NCBI GenBank assembly: GCA_031308135.1 | Contig: JAHLJT010008756.1 | Coordinates: 131,904,413-131,968,412 of the forward strand | Direction of reading: 5' to 3' | Length of the DNA: 64,000 nt | Source: Acheta domesticus | Taxonomy: Eukaryota > Arthropoda > Insecta > Orthoptera > Gryllidae | In this document: piece by piece, positions 56,330 through 64,000 of the stretch | How positions within the stretch are numbered: the first letter of the stretch is position 1 | How the letters are laid out: each line of letters begins with the position of its first letter | Made by a program: the position numbers and the translations under genes | Notes under the pieces: model-generated | What the model was told of the DNA's origin: nothing | Database searches by the model: none | Seen by the model: the letters and a program-made list of their open reading frames with translations, nothing else

Positions 56330-56803
56330 GGCTCAGTGCATCTACTGATGTCACTGCAGTGCCTCTGACCGGGAGGTCCTAGGTTCGAGTCGCGACGGCA
56401 GTAGGATTTTCGACACTAGCTAGGTCAAATTCAGTCGCTGTCTGGTGAAGAATTCTAGCAGCCGGCTGCTCTGATCGATAGTTTTCCGTGGTTTTTCCGA
56501 TCAACACCAGGCGAATGTCGGAGCAGTACCCTAACATAATTGCCAAGGACCGCGCGCGATCTTTCCTTCCTCTACCGTGTCCTATCGTCACCCTTTACAC
56601 ACACACCTACACTAACATGCACTACACTACCACAGCAGGGAGCTCCCGCTGGTGGGAGATACCTGGTTGAGGGGAAACCCCGCTAGTCGACGGTAGGTCG
56701 GCGCTGCTTCTCGCCATCCAGCGAGGAAAAAAACACGCACTATAATAACGGGACTAATGACCTCTATAGTTTACGCGCCCGGAATCACAAATCAATCAAT
56801 CCA
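56330..56803 (+). mobile_element. SINE-1, near full-length copy
   Basis: The head GACCTGGCTCAGTGCATC, the B box GGTTCGAGTC at about 56391, the body and the end CACAAATCAATCAATCC are present; a 30-base block near 56640 is deleted. It lies about 200 bases upstream of the Mth exon 1 region. Confidence 0.92.
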
Positions 56804-56958
56804 AAAGACCGACACGCGATGGGTAGGGCGAGCGCCGAATGTTCGTCACTCGGCAAATAGCGAGCGACCCATCCGCACTACTCCGGATTCGGCGAGCGGT
56901 TGATCGCTCTTCGCCGAAAAGCGAATGTGTGGAGCCGCATTTAGATTGCTCTGATACA

Positions 56959-57529
56959 CACTAAGTGATCAGAAGTATCCGGACACGTGGCTGAAAATGA
57001 CTTACCAGTTCGTGGAGCTCTCCGTCGGTAATGCTGGAATTCAGTTGGGTATTAGCCTTGATAACAGCTTCCACTCTCGCAGGCATACTTTCAAGCAGGT
57101 GCTGGAAGGTTTCTTGGGAAATGGCAACCCGTTCTTCACGGAGTGTTGCACTGAGGAGAGGTATCGATGTAGTAGGTCGGTGAGGCGTGGCAGGAAGTCG
57201 GCGTTCTAGAACATCCCAAAGGTGTTCGATATGATTCAAGTCAGGACTGTGCAGGCCAGTTCATTACAGGGATGTTATTGTCGTGTAACCACTCCGCCAC
57301 ATGCCCTGCAGTGGCGAACAGGTGCTCGATCGTTTTGAAAGATGCAATCGCTATTCCCGAATTGCTGTTCAACAGTGGGAAGCAAGAAGGTGTTTAAAAC
57401 ATCAACATAGGCCTGTGCCGTGATAGTGCCACGCAAAACAACAAGAGGTGCAAGCCCTCTCCATGAAATACACGATCACATCATAACACCACCGCCTCCG
57501 TGTCCGGATACTTTTGATCACATAGTGTA
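56959..57529 (-). mobile_element. Tc1-type element, internally deleted (about 570 bp)
   Basis: Inverted ends CACTAAGTGATCAGAAGTAT and, in complement, CACTATGTGATCAAAAGTAT, each continuing CCGGACAC, sit beside TA. Full Tc1 elements are at least twice this length. Confidence 0.93.
56961..57239 (-). pseudogene. Tc1-family transposase C-terminal remnant
   Basis: The frame begins NHIEHLWDVLERRL, the conserved PIEHLWD-type block carrying the last catalytic acidic residue, and continues LREERVAISQETFQHLLESM and PARVEAVIKA, typical of the Tc1 C-terminus. The upstream catalytic domain is largely missing, with only scattered traces toward 57480. Confidence 0.92.
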
Positions 57530-57596
57530 TCTTTAATGTTTGCCAGACACGTGTTCAGTTTTCGATTGGGGTGTATGTATGCGAGAGTGTTTCAGA

Positions 57597-57665
57597 AATA
57601 ATAATAATAATAATAATAATAATATTAATAATAATAATAATAATAATAAATATATAAATAAATAA
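57597..57665. repeat. (AAT)n microsatellite with TAAA tail
   Basis: About 17 AAT-type units, then TAAATAAATAAA. The adjoining sequence could be a minus-strand retroposon ending in this tail. Confidence 0.9.
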
Positions 57666-57669
57666 AACT

Positions 57670-59070
57670 GTCTTTATTAGCGGCGAGACTCAGGCCATGA
57701 AGCTTGTTCTTCCGCCTAACCACGTTAAATATTTACTTTATTTCAGACATTACGAAGATCTAGGGAAGGCGGGAACTAATTTTACAGAAATGTTGGGTGA
57801 GTTAGAAAATAAATGTAAGTATCCACCACAAAGCTTGTAAAGTTACATAATTTATGTAAATGCCCTTTTACGAGAACAAGTAGTCAGTTTATGTTGTATC
57901 AGGCATTAGGTCGCTTAGGCAACTAGTTTTGTTTTGGACTGCTCTGAGGAAAATATCAGAATTGTGGTGATTTGGAGTATTGTTAATCCTCGCATATCAT
58001 TCGGTGGACAGTGTCCACGTCGAAGTACTTTTTTCATCTATCTTTTTTCAGTTAAGAAGTTACTGTCTCAGCATTTAGGTCATTCATAATTAGGATCTAA
58101 CCCTAAGTGATAGTTTCACCTTTCAAGTCTTATCGAATGTTTACAAAAGAATTCGAAACTGACACCAGGCGCAATCACTTCATGGAAACTCAAATGTTCC
58201 CTTACAGCAACGCCCGCTAAGTTGCACCCTACGTTGCTACGTAGCACCCTTATTTTAGTATCTGTCGATGCAGATACAATTTGTGAAATCTAATAAACGT
58301 AGTGAATGTAGAACAAATTCTTAAAATAAAATTCCCCTTTCCTCTCCCATTGACCGGTTGTCAACACACCTCCCGTGCCAACTTCAGTGTCACTATTTCT
58401 CCGACTCCGACCAGGGCTGCTTGACGTGAGACGAGGTTGGTTGTTGGTGGTTATTCTTCATTTCGTACTCGCATTCATGAGCTTTTACTTTTAGTAAAAT
58501 ATTTGTAAATTTAGATAATAGTGCCTTGTGAATGTGACTCTGTAGTGGTTTTAATATATCAATTTATAATATGACGACATTCTTAATGTGCATTGTTACT
58601 TGATGTAATTATTGTAGTATTATTTTATTGTTATCCTTATCCAAAGATCAGTGTTGTTTATTTTCATTTGTTCTAACTTTTAGACGATGTAGAGTACTGC
58701 CTTCCCACAACAAGTACTTGCTTGTCAACAATTCAATGGCTGTTGACTTATCTGCTTGTTAGATGTAAATAGGATTGTTTTAAGTATGTATGTGTGCTAT
58801 TTTTTAGAATGAAAAATGTAATGTTTGGATTTACAATATGTTGATTTTTAATTATTCAATTTCAGTGTCTGAAGATGGAGAAAGCACATCTCCGAAACGT
58901 TACGATGTAATTAATTAGAAACAATAATGAGATTGTCAAAAAAAATCTTTGGGCCTTACTTGTTTGTTATATCAATGAAAAGAATTGTAACATTACCTCC
59001 GGACAAGATGGATTAAAGTCAGTTACTATCGTTATTGTTGTCTCTACAACGTTTTTGATCATAAGATCCT
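57670..59070. other. AT-rich non-coding stretch
   Basis: No recognised genes. A CTGAAGA...GAAACG hairpin module lies at 58868-58905 (see findings). Confidence 0.4.
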
Positions 59071-59084
59071 AGGGTTTAATTCCC

Positions 59085-59465
59085 GGCAGTGACTTTGTTG
59101 ACACTGACTTAATAACTAGGCGGAATTTAACAACTGTCCGGAGGACAATTCTACCGACCGGCTGCTCTGATCGGTAGTTTCTCGAGGTTTCTCCTGTCAA
59201 TATCAGGCGAATACTGAAACAATACCCTATCGGAAGGGTCATGGGCCGAGCGTGATCTTTTCTTCCTCATCATTGCCCCTCGACTCCTCTTTCACACATA
59301 CACAAACACGCACTAGCACTGCAACACATTTGTTGTAGCTACAGGAGACCAGTCGGAAGCTTAGAGTTTCTCTTGACCGGGACGGTGCTCCCTGCCGGAA
59401 ATGCCTGGAGAGAAAATTCTTCAAGCTGACCACTAGGTCGACGTCGGATATCCATTCCAGCGGTT
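59085..59465 (+). mobile_element. SINE-1 copy, strongly diverged
   Basis: Recognisable blocks are GTCCGGAGGACAATTCTACCG, GGCTGCTCTGATCGGTAGTTT and CAGGAGACCAGTCGGAAGC. Without an intact B box (GGTTTAATTCC). Probably the oldest copy in the window. Confidence 0.85.
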
Positions 59466-59755
59466 TGATTAATTGATTAGTGATTTCGGGCGCATCAGTC
59501 CACTAGTCCTGTAAGTGTGGTGCATGTTTTATCGTGGGAGGTGGCGGTGATATCCCCTCTTGGACGGGGAGACGCGGCGCCGATTTACCGGTCGGCGAGC
59601 GGGGTTTTCCCAACCAGATATCTCCCACCAAGGCGGGGCACCGCTCCAGCTGGGACAAGTCCTAAGCTCCCGACCGGTCTCCCGGCGTGTGTATTAGTAG
59701 ATTGCTTGTAAGTGTGTGTGCAAGTAAAGGGTGAGGATAGGACAAGGAAGATTCC
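59466..59755 (-). mobile_element. SINE-1 copy, reverse orientation
   Basis: Begins ATTGATTAGTGATTTCGGGC (complement of the 3' end) and runs back to AGGACAAGGAAGA. It is tail-to-tail with the copy at 59085. A 60-base plus-oriented 3' end follows at 59788-59850. Confidence 0.85.
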
Positions 59756-59939
59756 AGCGGGAAAGAAACGCCGCCCCCAGGGATTTAACATACACTACAC
59801 TTACGGAACTAATTGCCTATGCAAACACTCCGAAAACATGAATTAACAAACCATTGCACCTCCCTCGAAGCCAACACGACATCCATTCCCCTCTCGGCAC
59901 CAATCCGCCTTATCTCTCCACCACATTCCCCTCCTTGAG

Positions 59940-60080
59940 GCTCTCATTGCCGTCGCCGCCCTCGCCGCCCCCGCCGCCCCCCGCCGCCCCCGCCCGCCCC
60001 CGCCGCCCCCGCCGCCCCCGCCGCCCACGCCGCCCACGCCGCCCACGCCGCCCCCGCCGCCCCCGGCCCACCGCCACCTC
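59940..60080. repeat. (CCGCCCCCG)n GC-rich repeat
   Basis: Nine-base iterations with CCGCCCACG variants at 60020-60055. Gly- or Arg/Pro-rich frames are artefacts. Confidence 0.9.
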
Positions 60081-60179
60081 CGCCTCCCTTCTCTCTCCGT
60101 CAGCGCCCCCACGCCTCCCCCGCGTGTGGAGCCCCAGAGCGCTGCCGTGTCGCATCCATCTTTCAGCGCTGGCGCCGCC

Positions 60180-60915
60180 TCGCGCCGCCACTTCACGCCT
60201 CGCCCTACCCCACCCCATCCCACGTCACTCCAACCACCCGCTTCCCTCACCCCTGCTGGGCTTTTAAACGTCTATGCAACGACCGGGAGCGGTGGCTCAG
60301 GGCATCAACTGATGTCACTGCAGTGCCTCTGACTGGGAGGTCCTAGGTTCGAGTACCGGACGGTGGCAGGATTTTCGATACTAGCCTTGTCAGCTAGGTC
60401 GAATTCAGTCGCTGTCTGGAGGAGAATTCTAGCGGCCGACGGCTCTGATCGGAGGTTTCTCTGATCAACACCTTCCGAATGTCGGGGCAGTATCCTAACA
60501 AACAGGCCACGGACCGCACGCGATATTTCCTTCCTCCTATCCTCGACTTTATACTCATACAAACATGCACTACACCACCACACATGCCGGGAGGCCGGTC
60601 GGGGGCTTAAAGCTTGTTTCGGCTGGGGCGGTGCCCCGGTGGTGGGAGATACCTGGTTGGTGAAAACTCCGCTCATTGACGATGGGTCGGCGCCGGATCT
60701 CGCCATCCAGCGGGGGGTAATCACTTCTACCTCCTGATAAACAACACGCACTAAACTTACGTAACTAATTACCCTAACTGTTGACGGACCCGGTATTACT
60801 TGCAATCAATCAGCCATCCCGTCCCGTCACTTCCCGCGTCGTCCTACCCCATCCCACGTCACTACACCCACCTGCTTCTGCCTCACCCTTGCTGGTCCAT
60901 TAAACTCCTCGTCAA
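60180..60915. repeat. About 95-bp direct repeat flanking a SINE
   Basis: 60180-60275 and 60820-60915 share CCCCATCCCACGTCACT and CTGGxxxxTTAAAC in the same order and are diverged. The SINE-1 at 60284 lies between them. Too long for a target-site duplication, so an older tandem duplication is likely. Confidence 0.7.
60284..60808 (+). mobile_element. SINE-1, near full-length copy
   Basis: The head GACCGGGAGCGGTGGCTCAG with A-box-like TGGCTCAGGGCATC, the B-box-like GGTTCGAGTACC at about 60347, the complete body and a GCAATCAATCA end. Confidence 0.93.
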
Positions 60916-61160
60916 CAGCCGACCTGCATCTCCTATCGTATCCTTTTGGCTCCTCTTTCTTCACTTTCTGTCTCCATCTCTTCTTCCCTCTTTCTACCCA
61001 CCCCCTCTCTTTTCTCCCTCTCTTCTTTCCCTCCCTTACCCACCGACGCTCCCGTTTCTCTCTCCTTCCTCCTCGTTTCTCCTTCCCTCTTTCGCTCTCC
61101 CTTTCTCTTTGACTTACTTCCCCGTTATTCTCACCCTCTCCTATTTTTCGACGTAAAGTT
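60820..61160. repeat. Pyrimidine-rich low-complexity tract
   Basis: C/T-rich with CCCTCTCTTTTCTCCCTCTC-type stretches; frames are Ser/Pro/Leu-rich artefacts. A separate (CT)n run is at 61326-61368. Confidence 0.7.
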
Positions 61161-61199
61161 ATTCATGCATCTCGGTTTGCCTTCTGCTCTTACGTATGT

Positions 61200-62220
61200 C
61201 TTCTCGTGATTTTTTTATGCTTAATATATAATTTTCTTGTTTTGTGCAGTATGTCTATCCTCGAATTACCCTGTGTATTTACGGAATTAGTCCAGTCTGA
61301 CACATTCTCGCCAGTTATCTCATTCTCTCTCTCTCTCTCCCTCTCTCTCTCTTTCTCTTTCTGCGTTTCATACTTTGCCTACAAAGATGTTTCTCAGTTG
61401 TGATAAGTCTTGTGAATCTTCATGTTTAACGCCTTAACACGCAAGTACATATTTGCTACATTGGAGATCACTCTGAGAAATAATTTCTTTAAAACTTGTT
61501 CCATATTTTTACATTCAGAAAGAAATTGTAATTCAGGTTTCAATACAATTAAAACGAATTACAATCGGATGTTGACTATTGGTGGCGGAAGAGTCCACAT
61601 CCGTTCCAATCGGACATTATTCATCACGCAACATTTTGCAAATATGTTTACTGAATTTAAAATCATTCTTAAAAAAATGACCCATAATTTATATCGAAAT
61701 ATATAAAATATTAAATAAAGTATGTAAGTTTGGCACGGAAATTTAGCCTATAGAACGTCTCGACAAATAATAAACACAGGATCCGTCTTTCTTTATTACT
61801 TTTGTGTATAAAATGAAAATGCGACATTTTTCATAGAAATTCCTAGCAAAATCGTACATTGTACGTCCGTAGTTTTTCACTAGTCTTGATTCTGCCGCAC
61901 ACTCATGTACACAAATACATGTTTGACAAAATATGCACAACAGAAATGTGCGAATATATTTTGATTAATCCATTGCAGCCCTCCGTTTGATGTATGGAAA
62001 GCCAATTTCTCTCTTGTGTTGTAACCCTTAAGTGGTAACATCGGTCTCTCTGGCCCTTCCGCTATTTCTTTTTGTTAATTTGACTATACTGTTTACGTTG
62101 CGGCTTCGAACGCTGAGCTAGGCATCATTCGAGAGTCTCTATTTTGATGTGACAACATCGTTCTGTAATTTTTCTTACTCATTGTTGTCAAGAAGGCCTC
62201 AGAGACGTGCATTATTCTAA
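61200..62220. other. AT-rich non-coding stretch
   Basis: AACCCTTAAGTGGTAACATC at about 62024 resembles the left end of the TTAA-type MITE at 18143, without a partner. No genes recognised. Confidence 0.35.
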
Positions 62221-62225
62221 ATCAG

Positions 62226-62285
62226 GGCTGTCCAACGTAGGAGGGCCACATATCAAATTCCAGTTACGCCGCGGGCCACACAGTC
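62226..62285. mobile_element. Possible hAT-type terminus
   Basis: CAGGGCTGTCCAACGTAGGA then GGGCCACAT and GCGGGCCACA resemble ends of hAT elements (CAGGGGTGTCCAA-like starts). No right end was identified. Confidence 0.35.
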
Positions 62286-62299
62286 ATTTGAAATAGTTA

Positions 62300-64000
62300 T
62301 TACCCTAACTACTGAGATTATAATGAAATGATGAAATAAGTAAACATTAGATACGGCTTTTATTCCACATAATTATTAATGTACATAATTCATATTTGTA
62401 ATTAATTTTTAATATTTTTCATTTTTAACTACATTCACATTTATAATTACAGTTATGTAATAAATTTTTAGAGTAAGACGTTTTCTCGCACGTTTCAAAT
62501 AATGTTTCATTCTCTTAGAAACAACCAAGATTATGCTATTGTAACCGCCACCTAGCGGTCACAATGCGAACCTATTCCACCAGACGTTTTGCTGAGTGCC
62601 TAGAATGGTACGCGACATAGTTACCAAAAGTTCCGAATAGAAAGATTTATAAGTCAGAACGAGCGCGCAACGGCTTTTCATGCTTTGAGTAAAAACCACC
62701 AATCAGGGAATTTCTCCGCATTCTTCGGAATTTCGCCGATAACAAGACGAAACGCAGTCATTTTGTTCGAGTCGCCTGGTAAGAAAAGTTGTTTCCAACA
62801 TCGCGGACGTGTGGATTTGGTGTACCGATCGTCTGGAAAAGCTTTATAAAGGTAATGGACTCTTTTGTAATGGAGATTAATATCATTGCAAATGATTTAC
62901 GAAAAAAACAGATTCTTGTATGTGCAAATGTTCTTTACATTTGATTAAGAATATAAATTAATGCGAAACGAATACTGGTAGAGAAAGTACCATTTCAGTA
63001 TGAGAAATCATACAGATTTCTAACTTGTATTTAGTAAATGATATTGTATAAAATTCTAATGGGACAAATTCAACCCAACAGCTTTTTTTATATTATAACC
63101 TGAACCTTGGACGAAATACTTCGATAGGACAGGAGCTGATCTCGGAGCGAGGCCATTCGGAGTGGACGACGCACCGCCGACGTCGACAGAGCGAGCAGGC
63201 GTCACCTCGGAGAAGACAGCACATTGAGAACGCTGGATTTGTGAGTCAGCGGGAACCTGCGAACTGTTTCCATTAGATTCGGAATTCTATGTTGTAAAGT
63301 AAAATATTGAAATCGGACGAACTCAGTTTTGCTGCTGATAGAATTTTGTATTAATGCGATTCAGTTACACGACACTATTGTATACCTCAACAATTTTAAC
63401 GTAGACTGTCGTAACTTGAAAGTAGAAAATCGACTGTACCTTCGTGTTAAAGGTATACTAGTTAACGTACAATTGTAATATCAAGTGAATGTTGAAAGAA
63501 ATTGAAGGGTTTTATTTCACGTTCATATAAATTGGGATGTAATAATATCACTCAGATTATTCTCTGCTAACGAATTGTGTTTATACTCCAAGGGAGTAAA
63601 TACATTCAAGAGTTTTGCGGCTTTGTAAATAACTGCATATTTCTTTCATTTGTTAAGTGTTATTAAGGGAAGGTTTTCTTGTAAATAAGGGTATACTTTT
63701 AATTGTATGTGTTTATTTTTCAGAGTAATATTGTGTATGTGTTACTGGTATTCTATGTCGAAGATTATATAATTGTTTAATTTTTTTTGGATGATGTCTA
63801 GTTAATACTAGAACAGTTGTTAATAGAAATTGTAACAAGGTATTAATTGTTAAATAGAAGCTCTCAATTACTCGATATGTACTTGACTTTTCTTCTAATT
63901 ACATCAGTTTTTCGATCCCATAACTCGTGTGATAGGATTAGCACAATTATTAGTCGTGATTTGACTTTTCTTGATCACGCGTCGTGTGGCAAGACAGGTC
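62300..64000. other. Non-coding stretch to window end
   Basis: AT-rich apart from a moderately GC-rich patch at 63120-63260, which could be an untranslated exon but has no supporting frame. A short hairpin, ACCGCCACCTAGCGGT, lies at 62550-62565. Confidence 0.35.

Noticed and set aside
59843..60267. Gly-rich and Pro/Arg-rich frames on both strands
   Set aside because: Translation of the nine-base GC repeat.
1..64000. CRISPR array, bacterial operon or prophage
   Set aside because: No spaced identical repeats with unique spacers and no dense co-directional genes; introns and SINEs show a eukaryotic nuclear genome.

Overview
The window is nuclear DNA from an arthropod, most likely an insect with a large, repeat-rich genome. 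The grounds are an intron-split Methuselah-type receptor gene, a nuclear copy of mitochondrial ND5 with insect-like residues, and a dense mix of piggyBac, hAT, Tc1, pogo, Mutator-like, LINE, LTR and tRNA-derived SINE sequence. Nothing in the sequence fixes the order or species; a hemimetabolous (polyneopteran) insect is only a guess. There is no bacterial operon structure, no CRISPR array and no rRNA. Long stretches are AT-rich non-coding DNA punctuated by C/G-rich minisatellites.

The one host gene I can build end to end is on the minus strand between 55973 and 40149. It is an eight-coding-exon, 585-codon Methuselah-like (Mth) class B GPCR. Its exons carry a signal peptide and the first Cys pair (exon 1), the Cys-rich ectodomain (exon 2), TM1-2 (exon 3), TM3 (exon 4), TM4 (exon 5), TM5 (exon 6), TM6-7 (exon 7) and a short tail (exon 8). 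All seven introns are GT-AG, all codon phases match, and the spliced length is divisible by three. Its introns hold decayed partial copies of exon 1, an eight-base satellite next to an acceptor, a LINE remnant next to another acceptor, a foldback element, a ND5 NUMT and SINE fragments that bracket exon 5.

From 1 to 40 kb I find no confident host gene. Landmarks in order: a large palindrome with a full-length SINE nested in one arm (0.7-2.3 kb); a CpG-rich orphan exon candidate (2.3-2.7 kb); G-rich minisatellites (4.75-5.4 kb); an alternating GT/GC tract (6.2-6.4 kb); C-rich minisatellite (12.5-12.9 kb); opposed SINE copies (15.9-16.7 kb); a second SINE family; a TTAA-flanked MITE (18.1-18.7 kb); a threefold 121-bp tandem repeat (20.2-20.6 kb); a hAT MITE with perfect 8-bp target duplication (21.2-21.9 kb); a nearly intact Mutator-like transposase broken by two TGA codons and a solo LTR (25.6-28.0 kb); a long-TIR element (29.5-30.9 kb); a piggyBac copy (32.3-34.0 kb); a 166-bp-unit C-rich array (35.3-36.5 kb); and a pogo-type element with a nested foldback (37.4-38.7 kb).

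From 56 kb to the end there are more SINE copies (some inverted pairs), a deleted Tc1 element, simple repeats and AT-rich DNA. The commonest mobile unit is a roughly 550-bp tRNA-headed SINE, called SINE-1 here: 13 copies or fragments, one with a perfect 11-bp target duplication.
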